Notes: generated by a model from the letters alone, not told the origin. DNA of 20,389 nucleotides from an uncultured Candidatus Saccharibacteria bacterium (GCA_948663575.1 CAPNAV010000017.1:1-20389), one strand, 5' to 3'. Positions 8,465-17,234 are shown, counted from the first letter of the stretch. A program made the numbers and translations.

Positions 8465-8814
8465 TAGGGCCTTTTCTAGCCTCTCAAGTACATTTCATAC
8501 TCACACCTTGCTTTCACTCAGCTATTCACGCCAAACGCATTCTACGCCTTTTTATCCACCACTCTCGCAATTCTTCAGTCTAAGGCCATTCTCAGACGCT
8601 CAGGCGCACTTCATTCTCACACCCTGCACCTATCAAGCTATCCACATAAAACTCCTCCTATCCCGCTTAAAATGCATAGTTTAGCTATTTTTAGCTCTAA
8701 GGCCCTCATCAAGCTTTCAGACACATTTTGTACTCATACCTTGCTCATACCCAACTTTTACTCTCAAGCGTATTCTACGATCTCTCAACCTACGGTTCCA
8801 CAATCCCCTCCACC
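8465..8814 (-). repeat. Three diverged ~117-bp tandem repeats
   Basis: Units start (plus strand) at TAGGGCC 8465, TAAGGCC 8581 and TAAGGCC 8698, spaced 116 and 117 bp, and align almost without gaps. The best conserved part on the minus strand is a ~50-nt block beginning CARGGTRTGAG and ending in GGCCYTA. The third unit runs into the last codons of the upstream gene. A partial fourth unit (TAAAAATAG) may follow at 8450-8464. No open reading frame spans the units; each has an in-phase TGA at the same place. This fills the 463-bp gap between the six-cysteine membrane protein and the sortase. Confidence 0.85.
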
Positions 8815-10745
8815 CATCCATCAACATAACACTTAGCTCCAGCAAATGCCTTCCGAATCTCATCCGCATCATAATCACTGCAAAGAAGTTCAATTTGTGT
8901 AGCCCTAAAAAACTGCCAAGGTTCATCTGGATTCACTCTATAGAACAACGCCGTTGCTCCACCTACCGAACCTTCCTCGCATCCATCGACCGAGACCGCA
9001 ATTCTCTGATATGGCGTAACACTACTGTTTTCAATCTTACCCAAAGCCGAAACACATGCTGTCACCCCGGTCGCACTCTCATAAACTGCTGTCAGCTCAT
9101 TCGCCAGCTCTTGCGCCTCTTCTATCTGCTTTTCACTCACCCACCCCATATGCCCGCAACTAAAATCAATACTACTCGAATCAGCACTATAACCAAACGT
9201 CACCAATCCGCAAAACACTCCTGTTTCGTTATTTAGATACTGATACCCATCCTCACTTCTCGCGAACCCTCTCTCCATAAAAAATTCATCAATCATCACC
9301 ATAAATCTATCATCCCGCAACAAGGTCGAAATCACATCATCTGGCGATTCTCCCACATTAGCCCCTTCTATCTCTTGCCCAATCACCCCTACTGCTTCGG
9401 AAACCTCAAATAACACCGTTCCCTCCTGACGATAATACAAAATCGGCGACTTATTCTCAGCAAACTCAAATAATTTTACTCCATCCGCCACAAAATACTC
9501 ATCTAATATCGTCTGCATCGCCCCCACCACTGCTCTCACGTCATCCTCTTGCTTTTGCCGCACTACGTCTTCTATCTTATCCACCGCCATCGACAATGCT
9601 AATGCTTGCTTCGTATCCACCCCTGAATCGTTTATGCCTATATCGTTATCTTTGTCATTTCCACTTATACTTGTATCCAAACTATTATCATTTCCGTTTA
9701 CGCTTGAACTGCCATTTCCGCCTCCATTTAGGCCCGGTATCATGTCTCGCATTAGCCAAACTCCTACCCCTAATACAGCCATCAAAATCACCGCCAAAAT
9801 TACTACTACCAAAATTTTCTTTTTCCGTATTCCCGCCTTAACCATTTTTGCATCTGTTTGGCGTCGCACATCTCTTAGTAGCATCTCCGCCTCTGCCTTC
9901 GAAATCGACTGTTTTTCATTGATTTCTATCGCGCTCCGCTGCACCCCATCATTCTCTCCCCCGTTCAAAGCTGGACTTACAACATCCCCCACTCCTCGCC
10001 TCTCTGCGTCAATCCCAACGCCGCCCCCGTTACCAGCTTGAACCCCTTGCACAAACTCGCCCGCCATACCAGCATTCGATGGTATATTTGGCATACTATT
10101 TTGCCCTACAAGGCCATTTCCAGCCCCCTGAGGCGCTTTATTGCTATTACCTTGCTCATTCAGCGCTTTTACATCCAAACGCCCCTCAGCGTCATCTGAA
10201 CGTTCCCCATTCCCTGCCAAACGTTCTCTGTCACCTTTTACGCTTATGTCATTCTCGCCATCATCTCCCCTACTTACGGGCTGATAAGCATTTTCTTCAT
10301 CCCTGTCCCCGCCATTAACCTGCTCACTTCCGCCTACATTCATATCGGCATCCCCTATAGTCTTTTCATTTATACTTGTATAGATATTACTATCCGCCTT
10401 TTCTTCGATGTCATCTATACCTTTTACGCTTACACTTGTATGGTCATTTGTATCTTTTCCGCTTATATTTGAATTGTCAGTCTCAGTTCTACTTTCATTT
10501 CCACTTACGCTTGTACCACCTATCGTAGCATTACTTTCATTTCCACTCACGGCTACGCTCTTAAACCCAGCTACCTCTGTAATCTCACCGTCACCAGCAC
10601 CTTTAGTATTATTAGAATCCTCACCCTCATCATTGCCATCGCCACCCAAACTATCACCGTAATTCACCCGAAAATTCTGGAGATCCAAATCATTCGCAAA
10701 ATCCGCATTTTTCCTCTTTACGCCGCCCTTATTTGCATCTTCCAT
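8790..10745 (-). CDS. Membrane protein with low-complexity N-terminus and six-Cys outer domain
   Basis: I recognise no family for this 651-residue protein. Residues 1-270 are polar and repetitive, rich in Asn, Gly, Ser, Asp and Glu, with recurring SGN/SGNES motifs (for example 67-71 and 81-85). A short helical, charged segment (about 280-310) leads to one membrane helix (311-332) preceded by RKKK, so the N-terminal half should be cytoplasmic and the rest external. After another Asn/Ser/Gly linker, the outer domain (about 378-651) has exactly six cysteines (512, 530, 564, 589, 622, 639), suggesting three disulfides. It starts 54 nt after the ATPase gene on the same strand, with a good RBS (TAAGGAG), so it is probably the third gene of that operon and a partner of the secretion or DNA-transfer machine (inference). 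Confidence 0.8.
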   Translation of the reverse strand: MEDANKGGVKRKNADFANDLDLQNFRVNYGDSLGGDGNDEGEDSNNTKGAGDGEITEVAGFKSVAVSGNESNATIGGTSVSGNESRTETDNSNISGKDTNDHTSVSVKGIDDIEEKADSNIYTSINEKTIGDADMNVGGSEQVNGGDRDEENAYQPVSRGDDGENDISVKGDRERLAGNGERSDDAEGRLDVKALNEQGNSNKAPQGAGNGLVGQNSMPNIPSNAGMAGEFVQGVQAGNGGGVGIDAERRGVGDVVSPALNGGENDGVQRSAIEINEKQSISKAEAEMLLRDVRRQTDAKMVKAGIRKKKILVVVILAVILMAVLGVGVWLMRDMIPGLNGGGNGSSSVNGNDNSLDTSISGNDKDNDIGINDSGVDTKQALALSMAVDKIEDVVRQKQEDDVRAVVGAMQTILDEYFVADGVKLFEFAENKSPILYYRQEGTVLFEVSEAVGVIGQEIEGANVGESPDDVISTLLRDDRFMVMIDEFFMERGFARSEDGYQYLNNETGVFCGLVTFGYSADSSSIDFSCGHMGWVSEKQIEEAQELANELTAVYESATGVTACVSALGKIENSSVTPYQRIAVSVDGCEEGSVGGATALFYRVNPDEPWQFFRATQIELLCSDYDADEIRKAFAGAKCYVDGWVEGIVEP

Positions 10746-10799
10746 TTTTCTCCTTATGTTTGTTTTTGTTTTATTTAACTCTCTTCTCTATTTTAATTA

Positions 10800-13487
10800 C
10801 TATCGCACCTTAAAAATCGCTTCTTTTTCCTCATCTTTTTTATCATTGTTCTCATTATTTTCTTCCTTTTCATCGTCCTGCGTTTTAAGAGTGCCAGTAA
10901 CCGTCTCCCTGTTTCCCTCATCAATTTTGCCCTCTATGCGCGCCTTTTTCTTCTTCCAGGCCTCCAAAAAGCTTTCGTCATTATTTGCTTCTTTCTTCTC
11001 TCCCTTATTGCCACCTCCGCCTTTGACTTCCTCAATCTCTGCCGCCTCTACTTTCCAGCGCTCCTTGATCTCCGTCTCCACATCAGCCCTGGTTTTCGCA
11101 TATTTCGCCGCTGAATAAGCCTTCATCGTTTCAAGCAGTTCCGGATTCGCCTCCCCCATCGATGGCAGCAAATTCATTGTAAACGGCGCGCTCGGCAGAT
11201 TAAACATCATCACCGTCGAAATCGCATGGAAGTTCCCCTGTTTATGCAAATCTTCTGCATTAAATGCCGGCGTAAAGGCCTTCTCCATCAATTCCGCATC
11301 TGTCACACCAATCCTACCACACAAAATCGTACCACAGTTACCCAAAATCGCCTCACGAATCTTATCTGTTAGCTGTGTCATAAATTGATTCGCCAGAATC
11401 AAATTCAAACGATACTTCCTCGCCTCAGACAAAATACTCTCAAAACTCTCTGTCGCAAAATTCTGAAACTCGTCCACATATAAACAGAAATCTTTTCGTT
11501 CATCCTCTGGAATATCCGCCCGACTCATCGCCGCCGCTTGAAATTTCATCACTAGGATCATACCCAAAAGCTGCGCATTAATATCGCCTAATCTACCCTT
11601 TGACAAATTTACAAGAAAAATTTTCTTATTATCCATGATTTCACGAATATTGAAACCACTTTTGACCTGCCCTAAGATATTCCTCATCGTCGTATTACTC
11701 AAGAATGGCCCCCATTTTGAGGTAAACCATGTAATCACCTCGCCTGCATCATTTGATTTCTGGCTCGCTGGAAATTCTTTCGTCCAATAGTCATATACAG
11801 CCTTATCTTTGACATATTTCAACTTGCTTTTCACGAATTCTGGATCAGTAAAACATTGCGGAATATCAATAAAAGTTGCCCCATTGGGATCTGCCATCAA
11901 GAGCAACGCCGCATTACGAAACATATGCTGCCCTCTCGGCCCAAAAAACCCTTGATTGCTTGGATCAAACAAGCTCTGCAGCATATTAATCCCCTCTTGC
12001 ACAATAAAATCTTTTTGATCATCAGAGGTATATTCAAACATATTCATGCCCACTGGATGTTCCATATCAGCTGGATCAAAATAAATGACATCATCAATCC
12101 TATCCTCTGGCACCTTGCTCAGCAATAGCTCCGCCGCATCCCCGTGCGGATCAATAAACGCAAAGCCACGTCCGTCTACCATATCTTGATAGGCTATATT
12201 CGTAAGCAAAACCGACTTACCCATACCGGTCGCACCAATCACGTATGTATGCCTTCGGCGATCATTATCTGACAATCGTATTTCTCTACGTGTCCCCCGA
12301 AACTCATTCACCCCTAATATTACACCACTCGTTGCTAACTTGGCCGGCGCTTCCACTTGTCTCGTTGCTTGACGTTCAACTTGCGATGTTGGAATCGCAT
12401 TTTGCGCCGGTAAATGAAAAATCGAGGCCAATTCTACACTGTTCAAAATATTTATTCGATTTTTACGCGGAAAAAACCTGAACACATAATCTATCGACAG
12501 CTGTCTAATATTTTTAAGTGCATCATATTTAAATCCGTTATAATTCTGTGATTCAAACTGTGAGAATGAAGCCACCACTCCTCCCAGCATCGCTTCCGAT
12601 CGTACCTTCTCCTTAGAACTCGCCACAATTCTAATTAATGTCTCAAAACCAGGGTATTTAGTCTTTTGTTCAATCGCCGAAATCTCTTCTTGCTTCAAGT
12701 TTGTAATAGTTTCTTCTGAACCATCTTTTTTTAGTTCCTCAGGCGGCCGCCAAAAAGCCAATGCCGCATCCTTCATAAATTGCAATGTATTGTTCACGAA
12801 ATTTGTTCGAGCTGTACTTTTCTTTTTGCCACTTCTTAAATTTTTTGCACACTCTTCCGAAGTTTTTACCCAAGACCCATCCGTTGGTCGAAACAAAATC
12901 TGAATCGCCAAACCTTCATCTTCTTTAGTGCTAGACATTGCATTAAGCATCGCCAAGCTCGCATCGCGCTTGCTCTCTTCGTATGTATTAATCGGATATA
13001 CAAAATCCTTTTTCAGAGTTAATTCTCCACCTGCAATCTGGTCCACCGTCACGTCCTGTGCAAAAATACTATCCGGCTCAACCTCCTCTAGCCGCGCCGT
13101 CGGATACGCCGAAATCACCGCCTGCTTAACAGTTTCGGTAATTACTGCCGGCACCACTGCATAATACTTAATTAGGCCATTCGCCGCTATAATCTCAAAC
13201 GACATGTGCCTCTGTCCAAATACTCGCGCTTTAAACCCCTTTGTCAGCGTTGATGCAATAATTGAATACATTACCTGAGCCTGGCTCAAAGCCTCATTAA
13301 TCACATCACGCTCATCTCGACCGCCTCCATTGATGTCATCTGTTGGTGGCGGCAAATGAATTAGCATAGGCACCATCTTTAAACCACGCTCGTATTCCTT
13401 CGCTTTTCTTTGGCTATTCAAAGATACCGCAACCGCAATCACCGTCACAGCCATAACAATCACAACCGCAACAAGAAGCCATATCAT
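10800..13487 (-). CDS. VirB4/TraG-like (DUF87-type) type IV secretion or conjugation ATPase
   Basis: This 895-residue membrane-anchored P-loop ATPase resembles conjugative coupling and secretion ATPases common in CPR genomes. An N-terminal helix (about 3-23) anchors it. A ~370-residue domain of unknown role follows, then Walker A GATGMGKS (418-425), FIDPHGD (445-451) and Walker B CLYVDEF (about 668-674). The tail (about 820-895) is highly charged Lys/Glu/Asn low complexity. ATP hydrolysis would power transport of DNA or protein through the envelope. The ATG at 13487 overlaps the upstream stop (TGATG), indicating translational coupling; an in-frame TTG at 13490 is less likely. No other VirB components are in the window, so substrate and direction of transfer are unknown. 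Confidence 0.88.
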   Translation of the reverse strand: MIWLLVAVVIVMAVTVIAVAVSLNSQRKAKEYERGLKMVPMLIHLPPPTDDINGGGRDERDVINEALSQAQVMYSIIASTLTKGFKARVFGQRHMSFEIIAANGLIKYYAVVPAVITETVKQAVISAYPTARLEEVEPDSIFAQDVTVDQIAGGELTLKKDFVYPINTYEESKRDASLAMLNAMSSTKEDEGLAIQILFRPTDGSWVKTSEECAKNLRSGKKKSTARTNFVNNTLQFMKDAALAFWRPPEELKKDGSEETITNLKQEEISAIEQKTKYPGFETLIRIVASSKEKVRSEAMLGGVVASFSQFESQNYNGFKYDALKNIRQLSIDYVFRFFPRKNRINILNSVELASIFHLPAQNAIPTSQVERQATRQVEAPAKLATSGVILGVNEFRGTRREIRLSDNDRRRHTYVIGATGMGKSVLLTNIAYQDMVDGRGFAFIDPHGDAAELLLSKVPEDRIDDVIYFDPADMEHPVGMNMFEYTSDDQKDFIVQEGINMLQSLFDPSNQGFFGPRGQHMFRNAALLLMADPNGATFIDIPQCFTDPEFVKSKLKYVKDKAVYDYWTKEFPASQKSNDAGEVITWFTSKWGPFLSNTTMRNILGQVKSGFNIREIMDNKKIFLVNLSKGRLGDINAQLLGMILVMKFQAAAMSRADIPEDERKDFCLYVDEFQNFATESFESILSEARKYRLNLILANQFMTQLTDKIREAILGNCGTILCGRIGVTDAELMEKAFTPAFNAEDLHKQGNFHAISTVMMFNLPSAPFTMNLLPSMGEANPELLETMKAYSAAKYAKTRADVETEIKERWKVEAAEIEEVKGGGGNKGEKKEANNDESFLEAWKKKKARIEGKIDEGNRETVTGTLKTQDDEKEENNENNDKKDEEKEAIFKVR

Positions 13488-14476
13488 CAATTTCGCTCTC
13501 CAAACTTACGTCCATACGTCCTCAAAATCGCCACCATCCCCAAGAATCTTTCTCGTTCCAAATCTGCTGGTCTATAGGAATTATTCTTTATAATCTTATC
13601 AACCTGCTGCACAGCTTCTTTCGTCAACCCCTCTTGGCTCTTCGTTAAAAGATCGTGCGCCCATCCACCACCGCTCTCAACTTTCAGATCTTCATGATCA
13701 TCCTTAAACCTTTCTTGGATCTCTTTCTTGCTCTCTCCGCCTACTACATTTGCGCCCGCCTCCAGACCGTTCTGAACATAACCATTTTCTATAGCTACCA
13801 TCTCTTTAACACGAGCATTACTTTCAGCAACCTTTAAATCCTGCCTCTCTCCGCGCTCCAGTACATCTCCAGCTGTCTGTTCTGTCCCAAAAATCGCTTG
13901 CCTTTCCCCGAAATTACTATTACTATCACTCAACGAAACTTCTTGTGTTTGTTTTTCTCCTTGCAAACTACCGCCAAAAACACCTGCACTATCTGTAGAA
14001 TTTTCGCGCATCCGTTCCCCGTTCCCCAACGGCCCCTCCAAATCCTCACTACCCCCACCATTCAAAGAATCGCTATGCCCCCATCCCCTCTTCTGCTGAT
14101 TATCACCAGGCAAATCACCCGCCAACATCTGACTCACCTTTTGCGAGCGCTCATCAGAACCACTCATACCCTCTTGCAATTCTCCACCATGCTCGAGCCC
14201 CTTCATCTCCCCCAGCGCCACATTCCCAATCCCCTGAAACGCAGTATGCCTCAAACCACTAGTAACATGTCCAGCATTATTCATATCAGCATTGCCAATT
14301 TCTCCAGAATTCAATCCACCATCCATACTCATCGATGCATCAGTCTGATTCACCCCGACCTCATTAGCATCCATATTCTCAAAGGCCACGGATTGACCAC
14401 CACCGGTTGCGCGCTCAATCTCATCTGTCATTGCGCGTGCTTCATTCTTTTTTCGACCCCATAAACCGATATTCAT
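13487..14476 (-). CDS. Hypothetical low-complexity cytoplasmic protein coupled to the ATPase
   Basis: I recognise no family. This 329-residue protein has no signal or membrane segment. It begins with NIGLWGRKKNEAR, then a long Gly/Asn/Ser/Glu-rich region (about 25-240) with many Met and Gln. It ends in a compact, probably helical C-terminal domain (about 255-329) containing GWAHDLLTKSQEGL and a block rich in charged and hydrophobic residues. Its stop overlaps the ATPase start codon by one base, so the two are translated together and likely interact; the short conserved-looking C-terminus would be the contact (inference). The ATG at 14476 is preferred over GTG at 14482: no Shine-Dalgarno precedes either, and the ATG coincides with the predicted transcription start. 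Confidence 0.75.
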   Translation of the reverse strand: MNIGLWGRKKNEARAMTDEIERATGGGQSVAFENMDANEVGVNQTDASMSMDGGLNSGEIGNADMNNAGHVTSGLRHTAFQGIGNVALGEMKGLEHGGELQEGMSGSDERSQKVSQMLAGDLPGDNQQKRGWGHSDSLNGGGSEDLEGPLGNGERMRENSTDSAGVFGGSLQGEKQTQEVSLSDSNSNFGERQAIFGTEQTAGDVLERGERQDLKVAESNARVKEMVAIENGYVQNGLEAGANVVGGESKKEIQERFKDDHEDLKVESGGGWAHDLLTKSQEGLTKEAVQQVDKIIKNNSYRPADLERERFLGMVAILRTYGRKFGERN

Positions 14477-14482
14477 AAGCAC

Positions 14483-14514
14483 ATTGTACCATATTTTAAC
14501 CCTCGTCTAGTCAA
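14483..14514 (-). promoter_or_regulatory. Promoter of the ATPase operon, predicted leaderless
   Basis: The minus strand reads TGGTACAAT: -10 TACAAT at 14483-14488 with a TG extension. A TTGACT (14509-14514) stands 20 bp upstream, too far for a standard -35. The A of the ATG at 14476 is 7 nt from the -10, where transcription should begin. Confidence 0.6.
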
Positions 14515-14790
14515 AATGTACAATTTTTTTGCTCAAAATTTTGTGCTCGCTTCCTTATCCCAGTTATTATTTTAAACATAGGTAGAACTCTATCTAAACA
14601 GAGCGTTTTATCCCACGCGTTACCCTATAGTAAGCATAAACAAAATCACCTAATACAAAGAAGCAGAAAATCTTGCCTCTTTGTGTCACATACCGTACTA
14701 TACGTGCCTCATCAGATTAATCATAAACAAACTCGATACTCTGTTTTGCATCATCCAACAACCCCACACATTACACTACATTAAATACAA
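14515..14790. other. Intergenic stretch with no gene seen
   Basis: AT-rich and without a convincing ORF. It contains one of three exact copies of the 12-mer TACCGTACTATA (14691-14702) and a weak stem ACAAAGA/TCTTTGT near 14656-14685. Neither has a known role here. Confidence 0.5.
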
Positions 14791-14818
14791 ATAAAAACCG
14801 TCTTCAAACAAAACGGTT
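14791..14818 (-). terminator. Terminator of the small membrane-protein gene
   Basis: On the minus strand AACCGT (813-818) pairs with ACGGTT (796-801) around an 11-nt loop, followed by TTTATTT. The stem begins within the stop codon of the gene. Confidence 0.65.
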
Positions 14819-15161
14819 ATAGTCTCTTGCTAACCAAAAAACATGCCAGAAGTTCAAACATAACCATCAATCCAACTGTCCATAAACTCATTGACTCCAA
14901 AGACTGTGCCAAAAGCAACATAATTGGCCCAAAAGCCAAAACCGCACTATAAAAATATGTGCGTTTCCCCACCTGATGCTCAGTAATACGCGTAAAAATC
15001 ACCACCAGCAAAGACGCCAAACCAAACATTAACACATAAACTGCTGCAAAAAAGACCAAAACCCCAAACGGACCTATGCCCGCTGGGGTCGTAAAATTCA
15101 GCATCACTAGCAACACCACTGCTGCTAACAAACTCAAAACCGGAATCAGACGTTTCAACAT
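14817..15161 (-). CDS. Small hypothetical membrane protein, four helices
   Basis: I recognise no family. The 114 residues form four hydrophobic segments (about 5-22, 28-56, 70-86 and 91-110) separated by short loops; the only polar stretch is FTRITEHQVGKRTYF (about 56-71). The N-terminal MLKR and C-terminal SKRL are basic, suggesting both ends are cytoplasmic. It stands alone between two long intergenic regions with its own promoter and terminator. There is no Shine-Dalgarno: the ATG lies at the predicted transcription start, so the mRNA is probably leaderless. An overlapping frame from 15168 is a shadow. Confidence 0.72.
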   Translation of the reverse strand: MLKRLIPVLSLLAAVVLLVMLNFTTPAGIGPFGVLVFFAAVYVLMFGLASLLVVIFTRITEHQVGKRTYFYSAVLAFGPIMLLLAQSLESMSLWTVGLMVMFELLACFLVSKRL

Positions 15162-15167
15162 ATTTCA

Positions 15168-15176
15168 ATTATATCA
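15168..15176 (-). promoter_or_regulatory. Consensus extended -10, predicted leaderless start
   Basis: The minus strand reads TGATATAAT, the perfect extended -10 consensus (TATAAT at 15168-15173). Six bases separate it from the ATG at 15161, so transcription should start at or one base before the start codon. No good -35 is visible. Confidence 0.72.
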
Positions 15177-15950
15177 CAATAGATACAAGCACTAACATCA
15201 AGACTAAGCACGCGAATCATTTCAAGACAAGCACTAACGGATACACAACATTAACCGAAACAAGCATAACAGTATTTCCAAACATTTCGACCTCCACCTC
15301 TGATTCAAGAAAGAATTTGCTACTAAAACTATACGCAATCAAGATACTTCGTGGCATCTAAACGACTACGCCGATCTTTCGCAATGCTATACTCCAAAAC
15401 ATCCATCATGCATCACGGCATAACAGAGTTTTTCTGGAGGGGATGGGTGAGTTATCTGGCAAAAACATCGTTACTTTGGGCCACAACTCATCCCCATTCC
15501 CTTTTGACCGCTCCACACTAGGTGGGGCATACGTCCATACTGGTATTTTTTTGGCAGCTTATACCTATTTTCAATGTACCATAAGCTAGCCTACCAGCTA
15601 CTTGCAGTTTCCTAGTACTCAGTATAACTCTACGATATGTTTTTACTAAAATTTACCACTACCCTAAATAACCATTCGAGATCATAGAAAGCGGCCCTTC
15701 GTATCGTCAAGCTTACACCAAACTAACGCCAAGGAAGCTACATAGAGAACCTTATTTAGATTCCCCGCCGTAGTTATTCCGCAAGCTTTAGGTAACTCCT
15801 AGAAAGTGTAATTTATGGCTAGAAATTACCATTGTACTCGCGAATAACTTACATTTTGTTTTTAAGTTACATTTTTGTTTGTCCTTTTTTATTTTGGCTT
15901 GGACTGTCCTTAGAGTATCACGTTTATGCTAAATTTTCAATACATTTTAC
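15177..15950. other. Intergenic region, no gene recognised; one strong hairpin
   Basis: No ORF here is convincing: the 60-codon frame at 15832-16014 has no RBS and looks like chance. The notable item is a long imperfect stem at about 15436-15507. On the minus strand GGG and TGAGTT blocks pair with AACTCA and CCC blocks, and an inner TGGC/GCCA stem closes a ~20-nt loop. I tried to match RNase P, SRP and 6S RNA and found no conserved landmark. Confidence 0.45.
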
Positions 15951-15959
15951 GAAAAATAT

Positions 15960-16353
15960 GTTGTATTTTATACAACAAAAGCCATTTTGTCTCTGTAAAA
16001 TCCATCAAAAATAACGTTGTAAAAATCACAACATATGCAAAATCTCTCACTTTTATTTCTCCCATTTCGTTGTAAAAATAACAATCAGAAATCCTCCTTT
16101 TTTTATTTTACTTTAATTTTGTTGTTATCATTACAACAATTTCAATATATAGACAGTTATTCTTACAACATCACTCATTAACGGCAGATACCGTCAGAAC
16201 AGCAGCTAATATCAATGTTGGTCATTTTTACAACACCGTCTCGCGGATATAAAAAGCTTTTCATAAGAATCGAAGAATCTAAACCAACTAACCTCATAAA
16301 ACCTAAACAACGACCCATTTAAGATCAATATCTAAATTAGTTATTTTTACAAC
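15960..16353. repeat. Cluster of GTTGT-N7-ACAAC dyads and half-sites
   Basis: Full or near-full 17-bp dyads start at 15960, 16016, 16069 (last base T) and 16121, at spacings of 56, 53 and 52 bp. Further copies with one intact ACAAC arm lie at 16156-16169, 16217-16234 and 16340-16353. The centre is A/T-rich, and read on one strand the core approaches GTTGTAAAAATAAC. Dyad symmetry and spacing near five helical turns suggest binding sites for a dimeric protein (inference). Confidence 0.8.
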
Positions 16354-17125
16354 ATTCAAAGACGTTACATTCCCCGTCCATTTCAATATTCCATGACCAA
16401 AGAACATAACAAAATAGACAGAACCGACATCAATCAAAAACTATCTCAGAATTCAATATCTTACGATTAAACAACTCCAAACAGAGACAAAATCAGCAGA
16501 CATACAGTACCAACAAGCGGTTCACGCTTATAAAAGTCGCATCATAGTAAAACTTGTTCCCAAGACCATAAGTCAAGCCGCTATCCACATTAAAAATTAC
16601 TTCCAAATCAAAGCCGGAATAAAGTATGTCTCACAAATCTTACTCCAAGAAAACTACCCCAGAATAAGATCTCTCAAAATAGAACATCGCAATAGTATTT
16701 ACTGCATCAAAAAGCTCATCAAAGCCTTTCAGAATAAACCCCAGAATAATATCCATAGAGTAGACCCCCAGAATAATACTTATCGGATCATTGCCGCCCA
16801 GAGCGAAATCGTTCAGTATCAAACACTATTCATATACCACCTCCAAAACCTACCTAAAACATCTAGGCAGCACAGTTACTCTGGAAGTCTCCATTACATA
16901 CAAAACAGAATATGCTCTTTGGGCTAATCCATAAGCAACCCAGAACATAAACCAAAATAAACTTAGCAGTACATCATCCTACATCATCCTACATCATCCT
17001 ACATCATCTCGTTTTACAGAAAATTCAGACCAATTCAATGTTTAACAAACACCATTCAGATCTCTTGCATTTTTCAACAAAAATGTACTACCTAAATAGT
17101 ACGCGTGCCTCATTTTTTCAGTCAG
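16354..17125. other. Intergenic region with short repeats, no gene recognised
   Basis: No supported gene: the 60-codon minus frame at 16640-16822 lacks an RBS and any known motif. Visible structure includes four copies of a 10-bp tandem repeat TACATCATCC (16970-17009). CCCAGAATAA occurs three times (about 16658, 16740 and 16768), and TTCAATAT-type words recur. This may be decayed sequence. Confidence 0.5.
16970..17009. repeat. 10-bp tandem repeat, four copies
   Basis: TACATCATCC is repeated four times, the last copy ending in T. It is non-coding and prone to slippage. Confidence 0.9.
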
Positions 17126-17167
17126 AAAAAAAGAAAGACCGGTAACTGCGAGGAAAACCGGTCTTTC
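17126..17167 (-). terminator. Strong rho-independent terminator of the small RNA
   Basis: GAAAGACCGGT and ACCGGTCTTTC (17133-17143 and 17157-17167) form a perfect 11-bp stem with a 13-nt loop, followed on the minus strand by seven T (17126-17132). Confidence 0.9.
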
Positions 17168-17234
17168 GTAGAGTGTGGAGTTATTTTGGCTATGTTTATT
17201 TTTGGTTCCTGAATAAATTTTGTATTCAAGAACT
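17126..17234 (-). ncRNA. Candidate ~108-nt small RNA
   Basis: A discrete transcription unit on the minus strand. A strong promoter predicts a start near 17234. The RNA opens at once with an 11-bp stem-loop (17205-17215 with 17223-17233, 7-nt loop) and then has a ~36-nt A/C-rich single-stranded stretch (17168-17204). It ends in a perfect 11-bp terminator hairpin plus seven T. There is no ATG inside. The single-stranded part contains AACTCC, complementary to Shine-Dalgarno sequences, so pairing with mRNAs is conceivable (inference). It does not match tmRNA, SRP, 6S or RNase P as far as I can see. Confidence 0.65.

Noticed and set aside
8698..8926. 69-codon ORF across the end of the six-cysteine protein gene
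   Set aside because: It overlaps the real gene in another frame and has no RBS; only its last part, in the tandem repeat, is of interest.
15400..15560. RNase P RNA, SRP RNA or 6S RNA
   Set aside because: The hairpin suggested a housekeeping RNA, but I could not find the conserved blocks of any of these on either strand.
15832..16014. 60-codon plus-strand ORF
   Set aside because: No RBS, composition follows the AT-rich background, and it runs through the dyad repeats.
15960..16137. CRISPR array
   Set aside because: Units recur at 52-56 bp with 35-39-bp gaps, but the repeat is only 17 bp, varies in its centre and continues irregularly on both strands; no cas genes are present.
16640..16822. 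60-codon minus-strand ORF
   Set aside because: No RBS or known motif; the frame is partly made by CCCAGAATAA-type repeats.
17133..17167. Terminator for plus-strand transcription
   Set aside because: The T run is only on the minus strand; the plus side continues with CGTAGAG.
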